This document shows positions 1-8,314 of a stretch of DNA of 11,185 bases, one piece after another (the first letter of the stretch is position 1; each line of letters starts with the position of its first letter). This DNA comes from Cruorifilaria tuberocauda (taxonomy: Eukaryota; Nematoda; Chromadorea; Rhabditida; Onchocercidae). Below the pieces are notes generated by a model, which saw nothing but the letters and a program-made list of their open reading frames with translations, was not told the DNA's origin and did no database searches. The translations under genes and the position numbers were made by a program. The DNA is taken from contig JABVXU010001054.1 of NCBI GenBank assembly GCA_013365365.1, forward strand, positions 1-11,185, in the 5' to 3' direction.

Positions 1-483
1 TATATTTTATATTATTATACTATACTATTTTATATTATTGATTAAAAAGAAAATTTAGAAAAAAAAAATAAATTGAATCAATTGCATATTAACAAACAGT
101 TTTGATTAATCTTTCATTATCAATTTCAATTTTAAAAAATTAAAAAAATTAATTTTCTTCGATTCTCTTAGTGAATCTAAGATTTATTTGTTTGTTAAGG
201 GTACATTAAATTAATTACAAATTAACAAAACAATTTTAATCAATCTTTCATTACTTTTTAGTATAATAACAATTCTAAAAGTACAAATTAAAATTTTTAT
301 AAATTGATATTTTAATTAATAAATTTGAAAAAATATAATTAATTTTAGAAATTTCATAATTATTCGAAATAACGTGAGTGAAAATTTATTTATTAATTAC
401 ATATTTATGTATTTATTGTAAAATTAAATATTAATTAATTAATTAATTTATTGATAATTAATTTATTAATTTATTACTTACAG
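1..483. other. Flanking intron, no exon seen
   Basis: This AT-rich stretch upstream of the first recognisable exon holds no open segment with phosphatase character. A block of about 50 bases recurs with changes: aattgcatattaacaaacag, then tttgattaatctttcatta, at about 80-120, and attacaaattaacaaaacaa with a similar tail at about 214-255. It ends in the run TTATTTATTACTTACAG, the acceptor of exon 1. I read it as intron, since the protein needs upstream exons. Confidence 0.55.
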
Positions 484-556
484 ATTGCCGATGAACGATT
501 AGTTCAAAGCATTTATGTACTTTTTGAATATTTACCTATTATTGGAGTGTTTGGTA
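484..556 (+). CDS. Exon 1 in window: helix and strand before the HSG loop
   Basis: The exon opens after the acceptor TTACTTACAG in phase 0 and gives 24 codons plus one base. It reads IADERLVQSIYVLFEYLPII and then GVFG, which matches the PP1 stretch from the KLWKTFTDCFNCLPIAAI helix and strand. I chose the donor A|GTATGT over the nearby G|GTAGTA because it is closer to consensus. It also gives Lys at the junction with exon 2, as in PP1 (EKIFCCHGG). The open frame continues to 687, but that part lies in intronic repeat and has no phosphatase character. Earlier exons must lie outside the window, since nothing phosphatase-like is found in 1-483. Confidence 0.8.
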
Positions 557-3500
557 GTATGTTAATTTTGAATTACTCCACTTATCGTATCTTATCCATA
601 ACTTTTGATTTCATGATTGTTAAAAATCAACAATCTCCTTTACTCTTACCTTTTAGTATCAAGTTAAAGCCGGAAAGTACGGTATAGAAATTAGACTAAA
701 CAAAAGGTCAGGTTAGATTAAAGAAAAGATAAACAAAAGGTTATTAAAAGGTCAATACAGGAAGGGAAAAAAAAACCTTTACACTATAAAATTAACTTTC
801 CATCAGTGTTTATAAGTTACTTAATAATGGAAAATTTTACTTTAAAAGTATGTCAATTTTAAATAAATCCCCTTATCATATTTACTCCATAACTTACTCT
901 TTCTCGTAATTGTTGAAAATTATTAGAATGAATTATCGATAATGTTTTTTACCTTTTACTTTTGGTATTAAGTTAAAGTCGAAAAGTACCGCACAGAAAT
1001 CAAACTTAACAAAAGGTTAGATTAGATTAAAGAAAAGGTAAATAAAAGGTTATTAAAAGGTCAACAAAGGAAGGGAGAAAAAGCCTTCAAACTATAAAAT
1101 TATCAGAAAAAGCCCATAAATTATAAGAGTGACTTTTCATTACTGCTTATTACTTACTTAGTAATACTTACTTAGTAATTTTCAATTTTCACTTTCGAAG
1201 AAATTCCAAAGAAATTATGAGAAAATTTTAATTATAAATTTTACTATAAGTATAAAAATTTTATTGCAATTTAATTATAAATTTTTTTTAAGAATAAATT
1301 ATAAATTAAAATTTAAAATTTAATATTTATAATAATTGCAGAATTTTTATGTATTCATTCTGGTGTTTCACCATTTATGGCCGAGAGTCATTTTTTGCAT
1401 GAATTTGCCAAACCAATCGAGGTTAAACGAATGACCATAAGAGAACGAACCGCTTTAACCGATATGCTTTACGGAATGCCGGATAAGGAATTACCTGCGT
1501 ATCATTTATCAATTTTATCATTAATTTCTAAAACGTATAAATTCAATAAAAGAACGTATTGATAATTAAGTATGAGTAATATTCGAAATCTACTTAAATT
1601 AAATTGTATAAGTAATACTATGTAAGTAAACTTGTATGTAATTTTTGTATATTATATAAGTAAAATTAAATATGAGTAGTATTCAAGATTTAAATTAAAT
1701 TGTATAAGTAATACTATATAGGTAAACTTGTATATAATTTTTGAAGTATAATCAAATATGAGTAGTATTCAAGATTTAAATTAAATTGTACAAGTAATAC
1801 TACATAAGTAAACTTGTATATAATTTTTGTATATAACATAAGTAAATTTGGTAAATTATACAAGTAATATGTTAAATATTGAATTGAAAAATTAAATCTA
1901 TCAAATGAATTTTTCAAATTAATTTAGTTAATTTCAAGAAAAAAGGAAATATTTGAATAAAGATTAAGATGCGAAACAAAATTTATCATTTAAAAACTGA
2001 TAGTAATTATGAGGATTTCATTCCATCCGTTTTAACCGATATTCTTTACGGAATACCGGATTTACTAATCCGCCTATATTCTTGATTATTATTAAATGAG
2101 TAACTCCTACGTGTTATATTATCATTCTAAGTTGATAGTGAATACTTAATTTTACTTTAACTAATAGTAATTACTCAATTTTATTTCACTTAATACAACT
2201 ATATTCTTGATTATTATTAAATGAGTAGTTCCTACGTATAATATTATCATTCTAAATTGATAGTGATTACTTGATTTTACTTTAACTAATAGTAATTACT
2301 TGATTTTATTTCACTTAATACACCTATATTCTTGATTATTATTAAATGAGTAATTCAAATCATGATTATTATTAAGTAATTCAAATTTATAATAATAAAT
2401 GATTAAATTTAAAAAAAATAAAAATTGAATAATTATAGACTATTTGCTCCATCGAATACCTATCCAATTGGATATCGATTTAGTTTACAAGGATTAAATG
2501 AAGTATTGGAAGTATTTGAATGTGACAAATTAATTCGTGGTTGTGCTTATCCAGATTCAAGTGGTTCAAATTTTGATTTTGATGTGGACGATTGCATTAG
2601 CATCATTTCAGGTCGTAGTATCAAGCATGTTAATTGTGAAAGTAAGCGCAAAGTTGTTTTTTTCTTCCTCTCCAATCTAACTTTTCCCGTTGATTAGTAA
2701 TGATTGAAATTATTTTGATAGTTAAAAATAATAGAAATAAATATTTGGATAGTTTTAATTTTGAAATTATTATGAATAGATTTTCAATTTTTTATAATAA
2801 ATTTTAAATTTCAATTTATCTTAAGGAAAATTTAGTTTTATAAAATATTTTGAATTCAATTAATAATCTTGGATATATACAGTTGATATTTGAAATTAAA
2901 TTAAATTAGTTTTTTTTCGTTTTATATTTAAGTTTCGTATTTTCGTTCAAAGATTATTCGATCAGTAAAGATTTGAATTATTGTGATAGTTGAAAATAAT
3001 AGAAATATTCGGATAGTTTTAATTTTAAATTGATTATTAATAGATTGTTTATTTTTTGTAATAAATTTTAACTTTCATTTTATCTTAAAGAAATTTAGCT
3101 TTATGAAATATTTTGAACTTTAAAGCATAGATTATTCAAGTAGTTGATATTCGAAATTAAATTAAATCGTTTTTAAGATTAAGATTTTGTATTTAAGTTT
3201 TACATTTTTAATTAAGATTATTTTAGCTTTTGCTTTTCGTTTTATCTTTTTCAATCTAGGCTTTTATATTTTTTTTTGCATATTACTAAGAGAAACAAGG
3301 ATTTAATTTAATTTCAAAAATGATATTAGCATTATTCAATAAGCTTATCGTCTTCCAAACTAATAAATGCGGGAAGCAAAAAAAAACTGATTAGTAATAA
3401 TAGAAATTATCGTGATAATTTGAAATAATTTTCATCTTCTTATCATTATTTATCATCATTATTATCATCATAATTCTAAATCACATTTTATCCTAATTGT

Positions 3501-6500
3501 TTTTATTTCTTATTTTATTATCATTTATCACCACTATCACTATTACCATCATAATTTTAAATCATACTTTTTCCTAACTGTTCTTTTCTGATTTTATTTT
3601 CATTTATCACCGTACATTTTATCACTATTATTATCATTATTTTAGAACAAAATTTTTTCCCTAATTATTTTTTCGTTTTTTATTATTTTCAAAATAATTA
3701 AATTATTCATGCAAGAAAAGATAAGAAAAAAAACCAAGTATTAAAATATAAGAAATGAAATAATTAAATAAATTATTTTAATTCGAATATTTATAATCGA
3801 TAAAATAAATACTAATAAACTTACATTTCTTGTAATTTTTTCGTAATTTTTAAATGAAAAATAATCAAAAAATGTTTTTTTTTTCTTAAAAAAGGATTTA
3901 TAATTCGAATATATCCAAATGCTCAATATTTAATACAAACTATTGATCGATCTTCTACGTGGGATATACGTAATAGACATTTTTGTCGTAAATCAATGGA
4001 TGAATTTATTGATGAATATAGTACTTTGCTGGAAGTATCGCAACCTGAATTTCCACTTGATCTACCACATGGATGTACTACGTGTGATTGTATTAATCGA
4101 GGAAAGAAACCTGAAATTGTTACCATCTCGCATGCAGTATTGAAAAAATTTACTAAAGGTATTAAGTAATACAGTTATATCATTAATTAATTAATTAATT
4201 AATATTTATCATGAAAGATAATATCATTAACTAATTTTTTGTTTACCATAATACGTGAGATTTACGTGAGTCAATTATCATTTATTACGATAAATGTTAC
4301 AATACTGGAAAAAGTCATTGAAGAAGTGAATTTTTAAGCAAATTTAATTTCATGATAAATCATTTTTATTTTTCTTTCATTGTATTACGATTATGATGAT
4401 ATTTTTTAAGTTATATTACGAGTAATAGATTAGTGATAAATATTTTAATAGAATATTACAATAATTTTGAACTCTATGCTAATGTTATAATCTTTTCATT
4501 ACTTTATTTACTTAACTAATAACGATTATAACCATTGTTAAAGTATGAAATGATGTGATTAGCATAATTACCGTAATTTATGAAAATGAAATGATGTGAT
4601 TAGCATAATTACCGTAATTAATTAAAAGTGATTAAAATTGTCATCATTATAAGGTTATTATTAGTTTATCATATATATATATATATATAGGGTTGCCATA
4701 TAAGGTTATCATAGTAAGGTTATAAGGTTAAGGATATCGTTGTTATCATTATTAGATAATTAATGATAATTGATTAATTTTTAGTGATAAGTAACTTTTG
4801 TATTCAGTAATCATTAATATCACTAATTATGTGAATTTTAACGCCTTAATTAGAAGTAAAAGTAACAAAACTTTTTCTTTAAATTTTATTCATGATCAAA
4901 AATAAACTGATATAAACTGATAAGCTGATAATATATGATAACCTATTGATAATTTGATATATATGATAACTTATTGATAATTTTATAATAACAAAAATTT
5001 TGATCACTTTTAATAAATAACCGTATTTATGCTAATTATATCATTCAGTACTTTAATAATGATAAACTGATAAACTTAATTTAATTCTTTTATCAAATTT
5101 GCTTTTACAGAAAAAAAGTTATTACAGAAATGATGTATCCTCGTAAGATTTATGATTATTTTTCGTTTGATCCACGATTAGAACAATATATGTATATTCA
5201 GTTATTTCCAATTTGTGATGATTATTACTTTTATGGAGGTGATCAACATGTAACAGCATTTCCATTCATTATTGAACATCCGGTAAGTTAATAATTTTCA
5301 GTATTATTAAGGTAATTAATGGAGTAATGAAGTAAGTAAGAATACTGCGATACATTATTCTACATGTTCAACGAATTATTGAAATATCCAGGATTTAGAT
5401 CATGAATAGAAATGAGCTAAATATATCGATAACAGTTTATCAATTTAATCCATTCATCAATCAATTAATTCAATCTATTCGTTGTTACCGTAGAAGCGAT
5501 CATTTACTGTATTCCAATGTCGTTACTGTACAAGTGATTATTTATTGTACTCCGATTTTCTTCATGCAAAAATTTTTCTTTATCAGTATCACTGTTAGAA
5601 GCAAAGTGATATTTCTACTAATTTTTTCAGTTAATTAAACCACCAATGCTTGAATGGTATGATGATATGCATCAAACAGTAAGTTTATTGTTATCAATTA
5701 ATAACACAAATTTAAAATAGTTTATAAAATTGACGAATTTATTACTAGGTTTAAAAGGATAATTATCCGCAAGTATTACTTCAATGTTAATTATTTGAAG
5801 TAATTTAAATTAGAGTACTAATAAGGCATTGATATGCAATAGCTATTTTGATAAGTTTCCGTAAATAAACTGGTAGATAAATTTTAGTAAACAAAATGAT
5901 TAATTGTTTAAATGATTATTAAATTATAATTAAAAATTTGAGAATAAAAATATTATTGATAAAGTATTCATAAAATTTATTTAATGATAATAGAATTTTT
6001 TGTATAAAATTTACCATGAAATAGCCATAAGATATGTTTAACAACAATTAATGATAGCGATAATGATAAATGATGATAATGATTTCCATGCTTTTCGGTT
6101 TGATTACTCTTTTATAAATTTTGTCAGTTGAAAGATTGATAGTAATCATTTATAACAATTGACAGCTTCCATTATCGATGATTGATTGATTGATCATTTC
6201 TTTAACTTTAATATCTATTGAGTAGATAACATTCTTTCATGTGCCAAACCACATGTAACGCATAACACGTTATCCTATAATTATTAATTCATTAATCATT
6301 AATTAGTCAAACAATTTAAAAGTTGGAAAAAAAAACTTTTAGCGGAAATGATTAGGCTTAAATTAGGAGCAGGTAAATTATGCTACAGTATAAAATATGA
6401 AAATCTTATAATCGTGCTCAAATACCATAAGTATTTCTTTTTCTCAGTCATTAACTTTATTAGTTTGTGGCCTTAAGGATGCACCTGGGCCTAGCAGGGA

Positions 6501-7663
6501 AGTGGAATCCGATTATAGATCATATGCTTGTATTAATCGTATTATACGACCTGGATATGATTTAGAACAACATGAACTGGTAAAATGTTTATATTTGCAC
6601 TTTCATTTTCATTTTCTTCATTCATTTGAAATAATGAATACAATACCAATATATTATGCTTATACGGTATATCGTATACACCTTATACGGTATATACTAA
6701 TTGAAATATATCATATCAATAAATCATTATAAATTATATAATAAGTGCAAATAACATCAAATACGTTATTCATAACGAACATTTTTCTATATTTACTTAT
6801 TCTATTTCTATATTCACTTATTAGAAAGTCATAAATATTAAAAAATCGAAGCTAAATGTATACACTACTGTATCACACCATATACTAATTTAAGTACAGT
6901 ATGTCAGTATACTATATATAAATGAACATCAAATATCAATCTATTTTTTTCATCCATCTTTTATCACTAACTTATCGAATCTGTTTTTTTTCCCCTCTAT
7001 GTTTTATGACTTTATGATATGATCGAAATGATAAGAACTAACAACTATGATAATTATCATTTGTTATCATGATATTTTTCTTATCATGATATTATCTATT
7101 CATTGTAATATAAATTTCTTAAAGGATAAAATTTTTAAATAAAATAAAATAGAACTTTCTAAAATAGAACTTTGTTGATTAACTGTTAACTTTAATACAT
7201 TGAAATATTAAAAAAAATGAAAAAATCATGATATAAAAGAAATTTAAACTGATCATTTACTCTATTTACAGCCAGGTAGCCAACAAATCCGATTATCACA
7301 AGTAAAATTTTGATTTTTTAAAACAAACGTAATCATAGATGTAAGATATACAAATTAGAGATTATACAGCTATTTAAATGATAAGATTAATTAAAGCTAT
7401 TCTGATATTTCAAATCATTTAAATGTTTTAAATTAAATTTTATAAATCAAATTCTAAGGAAATAATTTGAGTAATCAATAATCTACAGTAATTTGAATAA
7501 TCAATCGATAATAATTGCAATTTTTTCAAGTTAAATATGTGTTAACTTATATTTTTAGCAAGACCTGGAACGTTTACGTCAAATTCGGCATTGGTTACAT
7601 GGTATTTTTGCGCCACGCTTATCATATAAGTATCGCATAGAAGAATTACCTGACGATGATTGA
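484..7663 (+). CDS. PP1-like Ser/Thr phosphatase (probable pseudophosphatase), 3' part of a spliced gene
   Basis: This entry spans nine joined exons: 484-556, 1342-1498, 2439-2641, 3895-4165, 5111-5282, 5631-5678, 6448-6579, 7272-7301 and 7559-7663. Together they give 1191 nt, 396 codons plus TGA, with every exon junction phase-consistent. Residues 1-165 follow the C-terminal half of the PP1 catalytic domain almost without gaps: the LPII strand, then CIHSGVSP (the CCHGGLSP loop of PP1), LTDMLYGMPDKE (LLCDLLWSDPDKD), the YRFS strand, LIRG, and the CISIIS strand (LVTLFS). His30 of the HSG loop, a metal ligand in PP1, is kept. The PP1 His248 position is Cys112, and the Arg221 and Tyr272 positions are also changed, so normal metal-dependent catalysis is unlikely. 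Residues 165-396 are a long extension of unknown family. The N-terminal half, with the GDxHG, GDxVDRG and GNHE motifs, is upstream of the window. The PP1 comparison is from recall of the family, without an alignment program. Exons 1-4 are firm; exons 5-9 rest on coding character and phase. Confidence 0.75.
590..1200. repeat. Diverged tandem duplication of about 308 bp in intron 1
   Basis: Two copies, about 590-860 and 890-1200, share blocks in the same order. The first is a CTTATC..TCCATAACTT start, followed by CCTTTTAgTaTcAAGTTAAAG. Next come GAAAGTACgG..AGAAATt, AGATTAAAGAAAAG and AGGTTATTAAAAGGTCAA. The last are GGAAGGGA and ACTATAAAATTA. Matching blocks are displaced by about 308 bases. 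It fills most of intron 1 and shows no coding potential apart from a chance read-through of exon 1. Confidence 0.8.
1342..1498 (+). CDS. Exon 2: HSG metal-binding loop to the PDKE segment
   Basis: The exon follows the acceptor AATTGCAG. Its first two bases complete a Lys codon begun in exon 1, followed by FLCIHSGVSPFMAES. His30 (joined-protein numbering) aligns with PP1 His173, a ligand of the second metal; the usual HGG is HSG here. Further on, ALTDMLYGMPDKELPA aligns with the PP1 segment GLLCDLLWSDPDKDVQG, with Trp replaced by Tyr. The donor GC|GTATCA leaves two bases that match the phase of exon 3. The frame stays open to the stop at 1560-1562, so a reading without splicing would end in a short non-homologous tail. 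This is the best-supported exon of the gene. Confidence 0.88.
1571..1870. repeat. Three-copy tandem repeat in intron 2 (units about 86-100 bp)
   Basis: Copies start at 1571, 1671 and 1757, each with TATGAGTAnTATTC followed by AAATTAAATTGTAtAAGTAA and then TACTAnnTAnGTAAACTTGTA. The last copy trails into a shorter echo (TACAAGTAATATG) near 1858-1871. The sequence is non-coding; the open minus-strand frame here (1714-1917) is a by-product of the repeat. Confidence 0.85.
1969..2085 (+). pseudogene. Partial duplicate of exon 2, open but with no confirmed splice sites
   Basis: Within intron 2, bases 2031-2066 match exon 2 bases 1452-1487 at about 32 of 36 positions. The matching frame is kept: VLTDILYGIPD against ALTDMLYGMPD of exon 2. 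It is open from the ATG at 1969 (38 codons, MRNKIYHLKTDSNYEDFIP first) to TGA at 2083-2085, and the end lies in the following 125-bp repeat. I see no strong acceptor in a suitable place and no donor matching the phase of exon 3. A decayed internal exon duplication is therefore the simplest reading. A mutually exclusive alternative exon is possible but less likely. Confidence 0.6.
2074..2356. repeat. 125-bp tandem repeat, 2.3 copies, in intron 2
   Basis: Units begin at 2074, 2199 and 2324 with CTATATTCTTGATTATTATT. The two full copies are highly alike over the whole 125 bases, with shared blocks CATTCTAAnTTGATAGTGA and TTTTACTTTAACTAATAGTA. The third copy stops after about 33 bases. The high similarity suggests a recent duplication compared with the other intron repeats. 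Confidence 0.9.
2439..2641 (+). CDS. Exon 3: catalytic-core exon lacking the second-metal His and active-site Arg
   Basis: The exon follows the acceptor ATTATAG and supplies the third base of the junction Ala codon. Residues 78-144 align with the PP1 region from WGENDRGVSFTFG to SAPNYCGEFDN. YRFSLQGLNEVLEVFECDKL matches the FTFG strand and the VVAKFLHKHDLDL helix, and the CISIIS strand matches LVTLFS. At the PP1 motif RAHQ the sequence is R-G-C-A (residues 110-113), so the metal and catalytic His248 is Cys112. The NDRG Arg221 position is Tyr or Pro, and the SAPNYCG loop is SGRSIKH, so Tyr272 is also gone. The donor AA|GTAAGC is good and leaves phase 1. Confidence 0.85.
2700..3215. repeat. Diverged tandem duplication of about 264 bp in intron 3
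   Basis: Copy 1 (about 2700-2950) and copy 2 (about 2968-3215) share, in order, GGATAGTTTTAATTTTnAAATT, TAATAAATTTTAAnTTTCA, TTTATCTTAA and GAAATTAAATTAAAT. The displacement is close to 264 bases. No open frame is conserved, so it is simple intron expansion. Confidence 0.8.
3430..3680. repeat. Three-copy TTATCA-rich tandem repeat in intron 3
   Basis: The unit is about 85-90 bases: a run of ATCATnATTATCA trinucleotides, then ATAATTnTAAATCA and CnTTTTnTCCTAAnTnTTTT, then a T-rich block and CATTTATCACC. The T-rich strand bias on the + strand is strong over the whole block. It lies before the acceptor of exon 4 and has no coding potential. Confidence 0.75.
3895..4165 (+). CDS. Exon 4: last beta strands of the phosphatase fold and start of the C-terminal extension
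   Basis: The exon follows a T-rich tract and the acceptor AAAAAAG; two bases complete an Arg codon with exon 3. It stays open for 89 codons. The first 20, FIIRIYPNAQYLIQTIDRS, fit without gaps onto the PP1 end [20 protein letters not shown], including the hydrophobic pattern of the last two strands. The rest is an extension I do not recognise. It has an acidic stretch (SMDEFIDEYSTLLE) and a compact C-x2-C-x-C cluster at residues 205-210 (CTTCDC), followed by basic residues. The donor chosen is AA|GTAATA at 4166, which pairs in phase with the acceptor at 5110. A second donor, AAAG|GTATTA at 4159, pairs with the acceptor at 5127, so the 3' edge is uncertain. Confidence 0.75.
4166..5110. repeat. 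Intron 4 with 40-bp duplication, (AT)n run and small repeats
   Basis: A 40-bp unit starting TGAAATGATGTGATTAGCAT is present twice, at 4546 and 4586, and the copies are nearly identical. An (AT)9 run at about 4671-4688 is followed by short AAGGTTAT repeats to 4730. Near 4915-4990 there are repeated ATATGATAACnTATTGATAA units. There is no exon in this interval. Confidence 0.8.
5111..5282 (+). CDS. Exon 5: aromatic, acidic part of the C-terminal extension
   Basis: The exon follows the acceptor GCTTTTACAG and gives 57 codons ending at the strong donor CG|GTAAGT. The product has MMYPRKIYDYFSFDPRLEQY followed by a Tyr/Asp/Phe-rich section (ICDDYYFYGGDQHV) and IIEHP. The balanced codon use and the absence of stops over 170 bases contrast with the stop-rich flanks, which supports coding. 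A second acceptor, ATTACAG ending at 5127, is also phase-compatible with the alternative exon 4 donor. That form would drop eight residues around the junction and insert a Glu. I do not recognise the family. Confidence 0.72.
5480..5560. repeat. 40-bp diverged duplication in intron 5
   Basis: Copy 1 (TTGTTACCGTAGAAGCGATC, continuing ATTTACTGTATTCCAATG) is followed directly by copy 2 (TCGTTACTGTACAAGTGATT, continuing ATTTATTGTACTCCGATT). A weaker third echo (ATCACTGTTAGAAGCAAAG) lies at about 5588. The two copies read in frame in the 5402-5638 open frame, but its start is in the intron and there is no other sign of coding. Confidence 0.7.
5631..5678 (+). CDS. Exon 6: 48-nt in-frame microexon
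   Basis: The exon lies between a strong acceptor (AATTTTTTCAG) and a strong donor (ACA|GTAAGT). It encodes 16 residues, LIKPPMLEWYDDMHQT, in phase 0 at both ends. The two near-consensus splice sites in such a short interval are the main evidence. Because its length is a multiple of three, skipping it would not disturb the frame. A 78-codon open frame at 5402-5638 overlaps the intron and first bases of this exon in a different frame; I do not consider it coding. Confidence 0.68.
5679..6447. other. Intron 6, no exon seen
   Basis: The AT-rich spacer of 769 bases between exons 6 and 7 includes short repeats of TGATTGAT and GATGATAATGAT around 6060-6195. It has no open segment with coding character. 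The end is the acceptor CTTTTTCTCAG. Confidence 0.6.
6448..6579 (+). CDS. Exon 7: 132-nt in-frame exon of the C-terminal extension
   Basis: The exon follows the acceptor CTTTTTCTCAG and ends at CTG|GTAAAA, giving 44 codons in phase 0 at both ends. It begins SLTLLVCGLKDAPGPSREVE and continues through SDYRSYACINRIIRPGYD to LEQHEL. Its bases around 6470-6510 are clearly richer in G and C than the surrounding intron, as expected for coding sequence in this genome. The family is not recognised. It can be skipped without a frame change. Confidence 0.72.
6580..7271. other. Intron 7 with a TATACGGTATA repeat pair
   Basis: This 692-base intron contains CTTATACGGTATA twice, about 27 bases apart (6659 and 6685). 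The copies are partly self-complementary (GGTATATCGTATAC), so a small hairpin could form. No exon is seen. Confidence 0.55.
7272..7301 (+). CDS. Exon 8: 30-nt in-frame microexon
   Basis: The acceptor CTATTTACAG and donor CAA|GTAAAA flank ten codons, PGSQQIRLSQ, in phase 0 at both ends. With so few bases the call rests on the two splice sites and on phase agreement with exons 7 and 9. If it is not used, exon 7 joins exon 9 directly and the frame is unchanged. Confidence 0.5.
7559..7663 (+). CDS. Exon 9: terminal exon with stop
   Basis: The exon follows the acceptor TATATTTTTAG in phase 0. It has 34 codons and a TGA at 7661-7663. It encodes a charged amphipathic helix, QDLERLRQIRHWLH, then GIFAPRLSYKYRIEELPDDD, ending in an acidic tail. 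Its higher G and C content against the flanks supports coding. Inside it, GGTATTT at 7601-7607 could act as a donor to an alternative last exon at 8315. A TGA and further stops follow the end within a few codons. Confidence 0.72.
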   Translation, partial: QDLERLRQIRHWLHGIFAPRLSYKYRIEELPDDD

Positions 7664-8314
7664 TGAATGAGTTAAAGTGATAATTTTGTACAACAATATA
7701 GATAAACAAACTTGAAGCATGAATTAATTTAATGGTAGTAATTATTGATCATGGAAATGACGATGATAAAATGATTACATAATTTACTCATAGCTTTTTT
7801 TATGATTAAAGTTGAGTGTAATTTGGTTAAGATTAAAAGTTAAGTTTAAATTTTTGAAAAATTTCAGTAAATTTTATTGATAGAACAAATTGTGTTAATT
7901 AAATTAAAAAAGCTATTAGTGATTAAAATGTTAAAATGATTAAAAGAGATGGATGGATGAAGAAATGATAGGAAATAAACAAACAGTTACATGCTTAATT
8001 CATGTTTGAAATTATATTGAAATTAATTTCGATAATTAAAATGATATAAGCAAATGATAGAAAATAACATTGTAAAATTATTTAAGTAAGATTTAAAATC
8101 AGATTTTTTTAAAATCTGAACAAATAATTTATCGTTTAATTTTTACTTTATTTTATTTTCATTTCATCCATTGTTGCTTAATGTTATTATTTTCAAATAT
8201 AATTTCTAGTTTATCAAATGCGCTAATTGAATCAATAACAATAACAAATCATTATTTCATGTCAATCTTTATCTTCTGCAATAATGATTTTACACAATGA
8301 ATCGATTATTTCAG
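7664..8314 (+). other. 3' flank and likely 3' UTR with AATAAA and a hairpin
   Basis: After the TGA there is non-coding AT-rich sequence. AATAAA at 7974-7979 is the first well-placed polyadenylation signal, about 310 bases after the stop. A 9-bp inverted repeat with a three-base loop lies at 8099-8119 (TCAGATTTT / AAAATCTGA). The remainder shows nothing more until the candidate exon at 8315. Confidence 0.5.
8099..8119. repeat. Perfect 9-bp stem hairpin
   Basis: TCAGATTTT and its exact complement AAAATCTGA flank a TTT loop. It lies beyond the first AATAAA of the phosphatase gene. It could be a 3'-end structure or chance in AT-rich DNA. Confidence 0.4.

Noticed and set aside
557..687. Continuation of the exon 1 frame to a stop at 687
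   Set aside because: It lies past a consensus donor (GTATGT), falls in a duplicated intronic block whose second copy does not keep the frame, and breaks the PP1 alignment that exon 2 restores.
1714..1917. Minus-strand open frame of 67 codons
   Set aside because: It lies inside the three-copy intron repeat, has low-complexity Tyr/Leu/Ile content, and shows no splice or family support.
3741..4126. Two minus-strand open frames opposite exon 4 and its intron
   Set aside because: One is the antisense shadow of exon 4. The other is Lys/Phe/Ile low complexity in intron.
3943..4143. Second + strand frame over exon 4 starting MIDLLRG
   Set aside because: It overlaps exon 4 in another frame. Only the exon 4 frame continues the PP1 strands and fits the phase of exons 3 and 5.
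5402..5638. 78-codon + strand open frame in intron 5
   Set aside because: It starts within an intron, runs through the acceptor of exon 6 in a different frame, and owes part of its openness to a 40-bp duplication.
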